Shown here in pieces: positions 1 to 7,493 of a stretch of 16,823 nucleotides of DNA. The position numbers were made by a program, and so were the translations under genes. Each line of letters begins with the position of its first letter. Position 1 is the stretch's first letter. Source of the stretch: JAJFFW01 sp038531315 (GTDB lineage Bacteria > Pseudomonadota > Alphaproteobacteria > Caulobacterales > Parvularculaceae); assembly GCA_038531315.1 (NCBI GenBank), contig JBCBBT010000067.1:1-16823 (forward strand). Direction: 5' to 3'. Under the pieces are notes generated by a model. That model had not been told where the DNA came from and searched no databases. It saw only the letters and a list, made by a program, of their open reading frames with translations.

Positions 1-660
1 CGCTATCAGATCGTCCGCCTGCGGCGCAACGGCTTCATCTGTCGCAGCGCGGCGGCGCGCCGCATCGCCGCCGCCAGCCGACGGGACTTCTGCAAGAGCG
101 GGCGCATCGGCCTCGACAGCCGCCACAACAAGCGACGCATCAGTGACGGATGCATCGCTCACAGAGGCGTCAGCGACGGCGTCCGTCGACGCCGCTTGAT
201 CCGGCTGCGCCGGCGCAACGCTGATCGCAGGCGCCTCAGCGCTGACATTGGCCGTGTCGGCGACAGCATCGTCGACGGTTTCGCCGCCGCTTTCAGCCCC
301 GACACCGTCAGCAATATCAACGCCGTCAGCAATACCGACGCCGTCGGCAAGATCACCGCGCGCCGCATCATCGTCGGCGTCGTTAGCGCCCGCGTCGTCA
401 GCGCCAGCATCGTCAGCGCCGGCGGCGCCGGCGACGTTTTCAACAGCATCGGATTTGATAGCATCGGGCGCATCCGCAACGCCCGGCGCGGCGGTCGCCC
501 GGTCAGTCGGTTCACGCGCACCGGATTGAAGGTCATTACTATCGAGCGCGGCGGTGCGCGCGCCGCCGGGGGGCGCCGTGTTCTCCGAGGCCCAGTGCGC
601 CAGCGCCAAAGTCATCAGGCCCAGCATGAACGCCATGCTGTTGCGTATTGTTCTAGGCAT
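1..660 (-). CDS. Ala/Asp-rich secreted or anchored protein, N-terminal part only (runs off left edge)
   Basis: An uninterrupted minus-strand frame of 220 codons runs from an ATG at 660 to the window edge with no stop, so the gene is partial. Residues 1-27 look like a signal peptide or N-terminal anchor: a few basic residues, then a hydrophobic stretch with LGLMTLALA. A second in-frame ATG at residue 9 is an alternative start. From about residue 28 the protein is low complexity, dominated by Ala, Asp, Gly and Val, with short internal repeats such as GADDAGADDAGAND, ADGVxIADGV and DASVSDASVTDAS. No folded domain is visible in this part. The style (signal followed by a long acidic linker) resembles the first 210 residues of the TraB/GumN protein at 10538-12001, so a similar envelope-associated protein is possible, but the functional domain lies outside the window. 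The upstream GGGTGGG is only a weak ribosome binding site. The gene is divergent from the hydrolase at 843. Confidence 0.7.
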   Translation of the reverse strand, partial: MPRTIRNSMAFMLGLMTLALAHWASENTAPPGGARTAALDSNDLQSGAREPTDRATAAPGVADAPDAIKSDAVENVAGAAGADDAGADDAGANDADDDAARGDLADGVGIADGVDIADGVGAESGGETVDDAVADTANVSAEAPAISVAPAQPDQAASTDAVADASVSDASVTDASLVVAAVEADAPALAEVPSAGGGDAARRRAATDEAVAPQADDLIA

Positions 661-842
661 ACCCACCCGCTTCAGGCCCGTCCGGAATTGGGGCCTTTTG
701 ATATTCGGCCTCCCCCTCAGCCGCACTATTGTGAGACCTATATTGTCTGCTAGCAAGAACCGCGCTCAAAAACGCGCCCGCCGGCGCCGGGCCCCAAACA
801 ACCACGCCGCGTAATATTTCCCACTAGCGAGAAAGCCCCGCC

Positions 843-1613
843 ATGAGCGCAGAAAATTCGCCCGAACAGCCCGCCTTCTTCGATGGACCAAACGGACGCC
901 TCGCCTATCGTGAAACGACGCATGGGGCCGCTGACCGGGCGACAATCGTCTGGCTCGGCGGCTTTCGCTCCGACATGGACGGAACAAAAGCCGCGCATTT
1001 GCATCAATGGGCGCAGGACAACGGGCACGGCTATCTGCGCTTTGATTATTCCGGACACGGGCTATCGGACGGGGTCTTCGCCGACGGCGCGATTTCCGAC
1101 TGGGCGAGCGACGCGCGCGCGATCGTTCATGCGCGCTGCGCCGGCAAGACCATCCTCGTCGGCTCGTCGATGGGCGCCTGGATCGCGCTCCTTCTGGCGC
1201 GCGCCGCGCCGGAAAAGCTCGCGGGCCTCGTCCTGCTTGCGCCGGCGCCCGACTTTACGAGCGCTCTGATGTGGCCCTCGCTCACCGACGCCGAGCGCGC
1301 CGCCATCGAACGGGATGGGCGCCTTGAAAAACCTTCAGACTATGACGAGACGCCGACGATCCTGACGCGCCGCCTGTTCGAGGACGGCGCGAAATCACGG
1401 GTTCTCGATCAGCCGATCTCGATTCCAGCGCCGGTCAGGATCCTTCAGGGCATGGCAGACCTCGATGTGCCGTACGGGCACGCCCTGAAGACGGCGGAAA
1501 CCATCCGCGCCGACGATCTTGTGCTGACGCTGACAAAGAGCGGCGATCATCGCCTGTCGACGGATCAGGATCTCGCCCGCCTCACCGCAACGCTTGAGGG
1601 CATAATCAACTGA
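843..1613 (+). CDS. ABHD10-like alpha/beta hydrolase
   Basis: A 256-residue single-domain alpha/beta hydrolase without a signal peptide, so probably cytoplasmic. The catalytic triad is readable: nucleophile Ser109 in the elbow GSSMG (107-111), Asp206 in GMADLDVP, and His236 in SGDHRLS. Further hallmarks are GGFRSDMDGTKA (39-50, oxyanion-hole region) and RFDYSGHGLSDG (66-77). The combination of the GTKA, FDYSGxGxSDG, LVGSSxG and SDHR-type motifs closely follows the mitochondrial thioesterase/esterase ABHD10, a family with many alphaproteobacterial members. The substrate is not determinable; an acyl-thioester or ester is likely from the family. The ATG follows GCGAGAAAG at a usable distance. 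The gene is transcribed away from the gene at 660 and ends about 160 bp before the BlaI gene, which has its own promoter. Confidence 0.85.
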   Translation: MSAENSPEQPAFFDGPNGRLAYRETTHGAADRATIVWLGGFRSDMDGTKAAHLHQWAQDNGHGYLRFDYSGHGLSDGVFADGAISDWASDARAIVHARCAGKTILVGSSMGAWIALLLARAAPEKLAGLVLLAPAPDFTSALMWPSLTDAERAAIERDGRLEKPSDYDETPTILTRRLFEDGAKSRVLDQPISIPAPVRILQGMADLDVPYGHALKTAETIRADDLVLTLTKSGDHRLSTDQDLARLTATLEGIIN

Positions 1614-1681
1614 TTTAACACGCTTTCCTGGCGCCTTTGAGGCCCGGCCGGCCGGCGGCGGCGCGAAACGGCGGCGCCCCC

Positions 1682-1710
1682 TTGCGACATTTGTAACATG
1701 AGCGTACAAA
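1682..1710 (+). promoter_or_regulatory. Promoter with embedded BlaI-type operator
   Basis: A sigma70-like promoter is readable: TTGCGA at 1682-1687 (-35), a 17-bp spacer, and TACAAA at 1705-1710 (-10). Inside it, GACATTTGTA at 1686-1695 matches the BlaI/MecI operator core TACAnnTGTA at every fixed position except the first. A second dyad, TTGTA (1691-1695) with TACAA (1705-1709), runs across the spacer into the -10. A repressor bound here would cover the -35 to -10 interval. Autoregulation of the downstream blaI-like gene and its M56 partner is therefore likely. The operator consensus is known for the family; occupancy is inferred. Confidence 0.6.
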
Positions 1711-1771
1711 AGCCCGAAGGGTCCCGCGTTCTGACAGGACTTCAGCGACCGAACAAACAAAGGTGCGCCCC

Positions 1772-2179
1772 ATGACGCCGAAAAATCCGCCTCGCCCGCA
1801 AGCCGACCCGCCGCTTCAGCCGACCAAGCCCGAGCTGGCGATTTTGAAACTGCTCTGGCGACGCAAGCTGATGAGCGCGCGTGCGATCAGCGATGAGTTG
1901 GCGGAAAGCCTCGGCTGGTCCTATTCGACCTTGCGCACGGTGCTGGAACGGATGTGCGAAAAGGGCCTCCTCGCCAAGACCCAGAAAGACGGCGTTAACG
2001 CCTACAGCGCGGCGGTTGGCAAAATTACCCTCCTGGGGCGGATGATCCATGACTTTTCAGACCGCGTCCTGGAGCTTGATGCGGCGCCGTCGGCGGTGAT
2101 GTTCGCCGATTCAAAATTGCTCACTGAAGACGAAATCGAAGAGCTTGAAAAAGTTCTCCGTAATGAGGGAGATGAGTAA
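1772..2179 (+). CDS. BlaI/MecI-family transcriptional repressor
   Basis: A 135-residue protein of the penicillinase-repressor family (BlaI/MecI/CopY type). It has an N-terminal winged helix beginning TKPELAILKLLWRR and continuing through SYSTLRTVLERMCEKGLL, where the LRTVLERM helix is the DNA-recognition region. A C-terminal helical segment (LTEDEIEELEKVL) is the usual dimerisation part. I chose the ATG at 1772 because AAAGG lies 8 nt upstream; an in-frame GTG at 1763 would add three residues but overlaps that ribosome binding site. The stop codon shares one base with the start of the M56 gene (TAATG), the classic repressor/sensor-protease operon layout. Known family members are inactivated by proteolysis initiated by the partner M56 protease; that this occurs here is inferred. 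Confidence 0.9.
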   Translation: MTPKNPPRPQADPPLQPTKPELAILKLLWRRKLMSARAISDELAESLGWSYSTLRTVLERMCEKGLLAKTQKDGVNAYSAAVGKITLLGRMIHDFSDRVLELDAAPSAVMFADSKLLTEDEIEELEKVLRNEGDE

Positions 2180-5100
2180 TGTCGCCGATCCAGTCTGAAG
2201 CGATTTTCTTTTGCATGCTCGCCTCGCTCTTATGGGCGCCGGTTGTTTATGTGATCGCCAGCGGCGCCGACCGGAAGCAATCGGCTGTCATGTCGGAGAA
2301 AATCTGGATGCTGGCGCTCGCCGCGGCGATTGCGCCGACTTTCGTGGCGCCGGTCCTGTCCGTCGCCGGCGTCTCGCTGCGGAGCGCGCCCCAGGTCGCC
2401 GCGTGGACAAGCGCGATTGAGACCATGATCACGCCGCCAACGGTTTTCAAGCCCGCAGACGCTGCGCCAGGCGAGAGCGCACAAGAATATTGGACGCCCG
2501 CGCCTTCGGTGATTGAGGCCGAACTCGGCGGCGCGATGAGCGCTGCGGCGGCGCGCACCGACAACCCCGCGCGCAAGAGCGCACCGGATGACGCGGCGAA
2601 GCGCGCCCAGGGCGGGGCCGCTTTGCAAGAAACGCCCGAAGAAGGCGTCATTACACTGACCATGACGACGCGCGCTGACGGCGCCTCAGCATTGTCGCCG
2701 GGCGCGATCCCGCCGGAAAGCCGGTTCAGCGACGGCGCGCGCACGCCATTGGCGCCGCGCGATCAAGAAACCGCCGCATCACCGCTCGACGACAGCGCTT
2801 ACGCCGGGGCCGGCGCCGCACAGGATTTTGTGGCGCGCGGTTTTGAAAGCCGCGTTTCGGCGACGACAATCGCCAATCTTACGGGCCTTCTTTATGTTTA
2901 TGGCGCGCTGATGGCGGCGCTGTTGTGGCTTTTGAAAAGCGGGGCTTTTTTCATTCGCTTCCTCGGCGCACAACCCGTCGCCGACAGCGCGCTGCTCGAG
3001 GCGGTGGAACGCCGCCGTCAGGCGCTTGGCATTCGCCGACGTGTACGGATTAAACAATCTTCAAAACTGACCAGCGTCTGCGTTTACGGCTACTTCATGC
3101 CGTCGATCCTGATCCCGTCGGGCCTCTTACGGCGCGCCGCCCATGACGATCTGGAAATGATGTGCGCCCACGAATTGGCGCATGTAAAGCGCGGCGACGT
3201 CAGCCTTTTCACGCTTGGCGCGCTTTTGCGCGTGATTTTCTGGTTTAACCCGTTTGTCAAAGCGATCGCCGGCCGGCTGGAACTCGCCGCCGAACAGGGT
3301 GCGGACGATCTTGTGGTCGCAAACGGCGTCAGCAAGCGCGCCTATGCGGCGTGTTTCATCGAAGGCTTGCGCTACGCCATTGCAAGCCGCACGCAACAGG
3401 ACCGCGCCAATCTTTCCTCGCAACTTGGCCCCATTTTGACGCCGTCCTTCACCCCGCAAGACCGCAAAGGTCGCCGCAAGCGGCTCGACGGCATCCTTGC
3501 TGCGGGCCATGGCGCATCGCTCAAAACCAGCACGAAAATGCTGCTCGGCGGCGTTAGCGTGATCGCAAGCGCCGCCGTTTTCGCCCAGGCCTCGCTGGCG
3601 GTCAGTCCCCAGGCGCAGGCCGACGGCGCAATTGGCGCCATCGCCTTGCCGGTCGACGGCGCAATCATGAAAGGCTTCGGCGCGCTCGGGCCTGATTATG
3701 ATCCGGGTAAACCGCATCAGGGCGTCGATATCCGCGCAAAACGCGGCGCTGACGTTCGCACGCCGCGCGAAGGCGTCGTTGTCGACGTCATCGACAATGG
3801 CGCAAATGGCTGGGGCAAGACGGTTCTGATCGATCACGGCGCAGGCCTGAAGACCCGCTACGCCCACCTCGACAGTTACGCCGTTTCGAAAGGCGCCGTC
3901 CTGCGCGCCGGTCAGGTGATCGGCAAGGTCGGATCAACCGGCGAGGCGACGCGCGCGCATCTTCACTTTGAAACGATCGTCGACGGCGTCGCCGCCGATC
4001 CGATGATCCTCGTGAATGCGGATAAGGTCGCCATCGAGCCCTCGCCGGCGCCGAAAGCGACGCCTGAACCGGACCCGGCCCCGGAGCCTCAGAGCGCGCC
4101 AGAGCCTGAGCCGGCGGCGGAACCTGAGCCGGCGCCGAAAAACCTGATCACCGTGTCCGGCAAGGTCAAGACGCGCGTCGCGCCGAATGACGTCATCGCT
4201 GACGCCATCGGCGATACGGCCGACGCCATCGCCGAGGCGATCGCGGACGCCATTGACGAGGCCAAAGACGGCATCCTCGACGAGGCGACGCTCGGCGCCG
4301 ATCTCGCTGAGGAGATCAGTACGCTGAACGAAGACCTGACCAAAATTGCGCGCGACAAGGGCGAGCCCGTATCGCATGTGATTTTCGCCTCCGTCGATGA
4401 CGGCGTTCTATCCTTGTCGCTCGAAGGCCCTGCGCAGGTAAATATCCGCCAGGCGCACGCGCATGGGGATGCGAAAAACAAAGCCGCCCGCAAAGCAGCG
4501 GAAAAAGCGGCCGAGCGCGAGCGCCGCACCGCAGAGCGCGCGGTCGAACGTGAGCGCGAGCGAGCGTTCCGGGAACAAGAGCGGGCCCGCGAACGCGCCG
4601 AACGCGCGCTGGAGCGAGCGCTAGAACGCGCAGAGCGGCGCGCTGACCGCACTGATGACCGTACCCATGAGCGCTCCGTGATACGCCTCGTCGAGCGCGA
4701 AACCGAACGCGCCGTAAGCGAAGCCGTCTCTGAAGCCTTGCGCCTGCATGAGCGCAAAAAAGGCAAAACCGGCCGCGTTCTGGAATCGGCAAAGTCCAAT
4801 AAGCGCAACGGCCCGCTCGTCACCGATATCGAGCGCGAGGAAACCCCGCAAACCCGCGCCCGCGCAAAACAGGCGCGTGAGCGCGCCCTCGCCGCCCGCT
4901 ACGGCAAAGTCGCAACCTTTGGCGGCGCGCCTTCTGCGTCGTTTGACGGGCTGTCGTTTGACGGGTTCGCTTTCACCTTCGGCGAGGCCAATGACGAACG
5001 CATGCGTGCTGAACGCAAGCGCGCGCTCGAGACCGCCAGGCGCGCCATGGCGGACGCCCGCCGCGCACTCGACAAAGGCTTTCAACAAGGCGTTGAAAGC

Positions 5101-5370
5101 GCGGCATCAGCGCTCGAAGAGGCCCGCGCCAGCGACAAACTTGCGAAAGAAAAATTCGCAAAAGACAAATTGGCGAGAGACAAACGCGCAACCAAGAACG
5201 CCGCCGACTTCAAGAAAAAGATCGCGCGCATCGAAACCGAGCTTCAAAGCGCAAAACAAAAGCGCGCTGAAGCGCTGGCCAACGCCGAAGCGACAATTCT
5301 CGAACAACAAGCCGAGATCGCCCGCCTCGAAGCCGAACTCGCCGCAAAACGCGCCGGAGACGACTACTAG
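2179..5370 (+). CDS. BlaR1-like M56 metalloprotease fused to an M23 endopeptidase and coiled coil
   Basis: A 1063-residue multidomain envelope protein. Hydrophobic membrane segments lie near residues 8-28, 42-66, 231-253 and 453-475, with a further amphipathic hydrophobic stretch at 341-360. Residues 70-228 are a low-complexity linker. The M56 (BlaR1-type) domain spans about 230-450, with zinc motif HELAH at 331-335 and probable third ligand Glu372 in AAEQGADD. The M23 (lysostaphin-type) domain spans about 488-615. It keeps all expected residues: His513 and Asp517 in HQGVD, His563 in YAHLD, and His594/His596 in HLHFE. It is followed by a Pro/Glu-rich hinge (622-653), an acidic Ala/Asp/Ile stretch (665-725), and very charged Arg/Glu coiled coil (about 760-865 and 940-1060). 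Classical BlaR1 carries a penicillin-binding sensor at its C-terminus; none is visible. A GAGGGAG ribosome binding site lies 7 nt upstream. The likely role is cell-wall sensing linked to BlaI control; direct wall cleavage is plausible but inferred. Confidence 0.85.
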   Translation: MSPIQSEAIFFCMLASLLWAPVVYVIASGADRKQSAVMSEKIWMLALAAAIAPTFVAPVLSVAGVSLRSAPQVAAWTSAIETMITPPTVFKPADAAPGESAQEYWTPAPSVIEAELGGAMSAAAARTDNPARKSAPDDAAKRAQGGAALQETPEEGVITLTMTTRADGASALSPGAIPPESRFSDGARTPLAPRDQETAASPLDDSAYAGAGAAQDFVARGFESRVSATTIANLTGLLYVYGALMAALLWLLKSGAFFIRFLGAQPVADSALLEAVERRRQALGIRRRVRIKQSSKLTSVCVYGYFMPSILIPSGLLRRAAHDDLEMMCAHELAHVKRGDVSLFTLGALLRVIFWFNPFVKAIAGRLELAAEQGADDLVVANGVSKRAYAACFIEGLRYAIASRTQQDRANLSSQLGPILTPSFTPQDRKGRRKRLDGILAAGHGASLKTSTKMLLGGVSVIASAAVFAQASLAVSPQAQADGAIGAIALPVDGAIMKGFGALGPDYDPGKPHQGVDIRAKRGADVRTPREGVVVDVIDNGANGWGKTVLIDHGAGLKTRYAHLDSYAVSKGAVLRAGQVIGKVGSTGEATRAHLHFETIVDGVAADPMILVNADKVAIEPSPAPKATPEPDPAPEPQSAPEPEPAAEPEPAPKNLITVSGKVKTRVAPNDVIADAIGDTADAIAEAIADAIDEAKDGILDEATLGADLAEEISTLNEDLTKIARDKGEPVSHVIFASVDDGVLSLSLEGPAQVNIRQAHAHGDAKNKAARKAAEKAAERERRTAERAVERERERAFREQERARERAERALERALERAERRADRTDDRTHERSVIRLVERETERAVSEAVSEALRLHERKKGKTGRVLESAKSNKRNGPLVTDIEREETPQTRARAKQARERALAARYGKVATFGGAPSASFDGLSFDGFAFTFGEANDERMRAERKRALETARRAMADARRALDKGFQQGVESAASALEEARASDKLAKEKFAKDKLARDKRATKNAADFKKKIARIETELQSAKQKRAEALANAEATILEQQAEIARLEAELAAKRAGDDY

Positions 5371-5381
5371 CGAACGCGGGC

Positions 5382-5410
5382 GCGCAGTCTGAACTTAATC
5401 AGTCCTGCGC
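5382..5410. other. Stem-loop between convergent genes, possible terminator
   Basis: GCGCAG (5382-5387) pairs with CTGCGC (5405-5410), and the inner CTGA pairs with TCAG around an ACTTAA loop, with a small asymmetric bulge. It lies between the 3' ends of the convergent M56-M23 and NfeD genes. No run of T follows on either strand, so it is not a standard Rho-independent terminator. Confidence 0.35.
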
Positions 5411-5476
5411 CTGAAGGGCCCGCTTTCCGCCGACATTTTTGAGCTAACGCGCTGCACGCAAAAGCGGTCAAAACAA

Positions 5477-5962
5477 TCAGGCGCGCGTCTCGCTTTCCTG
5501 TTCGACATAAAGCCGCGTGCCGACAACGTCTTTTACAGTGACCGGCGTCTCCCGCCGCAGATCGCGCCCGTCGACGCATTCGGCGAGCCAGAGCGTATCG
5601 TCAAGACGCACTTTCCCGGCGCCGCCGCTAAAATCTTCAGTCACCGTCGCGCGCCGGCCGATCTGACGCGCGACCGGATCGTTCAGATCAAAATGATCGT
5701 TCTGCGCACGGTGGAGCCAATTGGTCACGGCCCGCGGTTGCCAGATTGAAAAGACAATGGTGATGGCCGCAAAGGCGAGGAATTGACCTTGCCACAAAAA
5801 CCCGAGCGGCGTCAGCGACAGGACGCCGGTCGCCGCCGCCGCGCCTGCCGGCCATAACAGATAGGTCGAACCGGTGATCAGCTCCAGCGCCAGCAAGACC
5901 GCCGCCAACATCCACCAATACCAAAACGGCATGGTTGACAGAAATTCAATCAACGAAGCCAT
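5477..5962 (-). CDS. NfeD-like membrane protein
   Basis: A 161-residue NfeD/YbbK-type protein. The N-terminal part (about 12-75) holds hydrophobic helices: FWYWWMLAAVLLALELITG, then LLWPAGAAAATGVLSL, then FLAFAAITIVFSIW. The C-terminal part (about 100-155) is the soluble OB-fold domain, with GRRATVTEDFSGGAGKVRL, ECVDG and TPVTVKDVVGTRLYVE. I chose the ATG at 5962 because GGAGGAAAA sits just upstream; the longer frame to 6040 adds 26 basic residues without support. It lies 133 nt downstream of the SPFH gene on the same strand, the conserved stomatin-NfeD pairing (compare qmcA-ybbK). Family members modulate SPFH assemblies in membranes; no enzymatic role is expected for this short form, which lacks the protease domain of long NfeD proteins. 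Confidence 0.9.
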   Translation of the reverse strand: MASLIEFLSTMPFWYWWMLAAVLLALELITGSTYLLWPAGAAAATGVLSLTPLGFLWQGQFLAFAAITIVFSIWQPRAVTNWLHRAQNDHFDLNDPVARQIGRRATVTEDFSGGAGKVRLDDTLWLAECVDGRDLRRETPVTVKDVVGTRLYVEQESETRA

Positions 5963-6095
5963 GAGTATTTTCCTCCGATAAGGGCGCGGCGAACAATCGT
6001 TAGTACACCGCTTACTTTTCTGGCGAAGCCGCCGGCGCAAAGCCTGATTGCGACCGCCGGCGCCGCCTTGATCTCCCCAGTCTTAAGGCCGGCGG

Positions 6096-7052
6096 TTACA
6101 GACCGGAAGGCGGCGTTGATCCGTTCGCTTTGCGCTTTGTCTCGGGGCCGAATGTCTGGCGGGCGATCTCGCCGACGCCCGCAATCGTGCCGGCGAGCGA
6201 CGCCATATCGGCGGGCAGGATCAGCGTTTTTTGCTGCGGGGAAATCGCCAGCTTTTCAAACGCTTTGACGTAATCCTGCGCCACGAAGTAATTGATCGCC
6301 TGAACATCGCCCGCGGCGATCGCATCGGAAACCATGCTCGTTGCTTTCGCTTCGGCCTGCGCCTCGCGCTCGCGGGCTTCAGCATCGCGGAACGCGGCTT
6401 CTTTGCGTCCTTCGGCTTCGAGCACCGCAGATTGTTTTTCGCCTTCCGCCCGCAGGATCGCCGATTGTTTTTCGCCTTCAGCCGTCAATATCTCGGCGCG
6501 TTTCAGGCGCTCGGCTTTCATCTGGCGCGCCATCGCCTCGGTGATGTCGGCGGGCGGCTCAAGATCCTTGATTTCGACGCGCGTGACCTTAACGCCCCAT
6601 GGCTGCGTCGCTGCGTCGATCACTTTCAACAGCCGCTCATTGATATCGTCGCGGTTCGATAAAACCTCATCAAGGTCGAGCGAACCGATCACAGTACGGA
6701 TATTCGTCATCGAAAGATTTGAAATCGCGCGCGTCAGATTAGCGACCTCATATGCCGCCGCAGGCGCATCCATCACCTGAATAAAAGCGACAGCGTCTGT
6801 CGAGACTTGCGCGTTATCGCGCGTGATCACTTCCTGCGCGGGAATATCGAGAACCTGTTCCATCATATTCATCTTGCGGCCGATGCGGTCCATGAACGGC
6901 GTGATCAGATGCAATCCCGGTTTCAGGGTGCGCGTGTAGCGGCCGAACCGCTCGACGGTGAATTCAAAACCCTGCGGCACGACCTTCACCGCCGACACCA
7001 GCAACAAGATCGCCAAAGCAACGAACGCCAAAATAAAAAATTCAAAAACCAT
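6096..7052 (-). CDS. SPFH/Band 7 (stomatin/paraslipin, QmcA-like) membrane protein
   Basis: A 318-residue SPFH protein. An N-terminal membrane anchor (about 2-22, FEFFILAFVALAILLLVSAV) leads into the Band 7 domain (about 23-180), with VVPQGFEFTVERFGRY, PGLHLITPFMDRIGRK and the conserved SNLSMTNIRTVIGSLDLDE. A helical region follows, with tandem 11-residue units of the type AEGEKQSAILR, then AEGRKEAAF, typical of stomatin/paraslipin oligomerisation helices. These appear in the DNA as repeated GATTGTTTTTCGCCTTC on the plus strand near 6431 and 6464. The ATG at 7052 is preceded by AAGGGG; a longer upstream frame (to 7145) lacks a comparable signal. Together with the downstream NfeD it should form membrane microdomain rings that scaffold or protect membrane proteins; this comes from the family, not from the sequence directly. 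Confidence 0.92.
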   Translation of the reverse strand: MVFEFFILAFVALAILLLVSAVKVVPQGFEFTVERFGRYTRTLKPGLHLITPFMDRIGRKMNMMEQVLDIPAQEVITRDNAQVSTDAVAFIQVMDAPAAAYEVANLTRAISNLSMTNIRTVIGSLDLDEVLSNRDDINERLLKVIDAATQPWGVKVTRVEIKDLEPPADITEAMARQMKAERLKRAEILTAEGEKQSAILRAEGEKQSAVLEAEGRKEAAFRDAEAREREAQAEAKATSMVSDAIAAGDVQAINYFVAQDYVKAFEKLAISPQQKTLILPADMASLAGTIAGVGEIARQTFGPETKRKANGSTPPSGL

Positions 7053-7215
7053 TAAATGCCCCTTTTTGACTGACTCTCTCAATATTGTGAGTGGCGAGCA
7101 TTTTTCGAGACTTGAATTCGCTTGATTTTGTACCATGCCGCGCACGCCAACAGAGATGACGCCAAATAAAAGCGTTCATTAACCCTTTTCAGCGTGTGTG
7201 ACGGCATGGGGCTCC

Positions 7216-7251
7216 GCATTGAGTTGGGCATTGAGTTGGGCATTGGGCTGC
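7216..7251. repeat. 12-bp tandem repeat beside tRNA-Arg
   Basis: GCATTGAGTTGG occurs twice in direct succession (7216-7227 and 7228-7239), followed by a diverged third copy GCATTGGGCTGC (7240-7251). It lies just downstream of the tRNA in its transcription direction. The hexamer-like phase (GCATTG, GCATGA) continues weakly to about 7258. No coding role is supported. Confidence 0.6.
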
Positions 7252-7252
7252 G

Positions 7253-7268
7253 CATGAGGCTTCTCATG
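7253..7268 (-). terminator. Stem-loop just 3' of tRNA-Arg
   Basis: CATGAG and CTCATG (6-bp perfect arms) enclose a 4-nt loop, ending 4 nt from the encoded CCA of the tRNA. There is no T-run after it, so it may serve as a tRNA 3'-end processing or termination structure, or be incidental. Confidence 0.3.
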
Positions 7269-7272
7269 ACGA

Positions 7273-7349
7273 TGGCGGTCCCGACAGGATTCGAACCTGT
7301 GACCTCATGCTTCGGAGGCATGCGCTCTATCCAGCTGAGCTACGGGACC
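7273..7349 (-). tRNA. tRNA-Arg (anticodon CCG)
   Basis: The minus strand folds as a complete 77-nt tRNA: acceptor GGTCCCG/CGGGACC, D-arm GCTC...GAGC, anticodon stem CATGC/GCATG around loop CTCCGAA (anticodon CCG, reading CGG), variable AGGTC, T-arm ACAGG-TTCGAAT-CCTGT, discriminator G and an encoded CCA. All stems are perfectly paired. It decodes a codon frequent in GC-rich genomes. No integrase gene or repeated tRNA 3' end is visible nearby, so there is no sign that it serves as an attachment site here. Confidence 0.96.
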
Positions 7350-7380
7350 GGCGCGGGCGATTGGCCGCCCGGAATGTGGG

Positions 7381-7386
7381 GTTATA
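7381..7386 (-). promoter_or_regulatory. Probable -10 element of tRNA-Arg
   Basis: TATAAC on the minus strand lies about 31 nt upstream of the mature tRNA 5' end, a suitable position for a short precursor. No good -35 is visible 16-18 nt further upstream. Confidence 0.35.
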
Positions 7387-7493
7387 GCGCAGTGCGGCCG
7401 GCTGGCTAGTGCTTTTTGCGAAGGACCTGGCGTCCGTTGGGAGTGCTTTGGGAAACAGCTGAGGCGCAGGCGCCGCTGTCGCTCTTTCCGGCG

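Noticed and set aside
196..753. Plus-strand ORF of 185 codons at the left edge
   Set aside because: It is the shadow of the minus-strand Ala/Asp repeat gene, which has a signal peptide and stays open to the edge; the plus product has no protein-like features.
3127..3867. 246-codon minus-strand ORF opposite the M56 and M23 domains
   Set aside because: It lies wholly inside the catalytic coding sequence of the plus strand and has no supporting start signals or domains.
4089..4823. Long antisense ORFs (up to about 245 codons) opposite the M56-M23 gene
   Set aside because: They mirror the Arg/Glu/Ala-rich coiled coil and Pro/Glu linker in other frames, have low-complexity Ser/Arg products, no ribosome binding sites and no domains; the sense strand has clear catalytic motifs.
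7216..7251. Short repeats considered as a CRISPR array
   Set aside because: Units are 12 bp and contiguous without spacers; no cas genes are present anywhere in the window.
7273..7349. tRNA-Arg as an integration site for an island
   Set aside because: No integrase, and no repeated copy of the tRNA 3' end was noticed elsewhere in the window.
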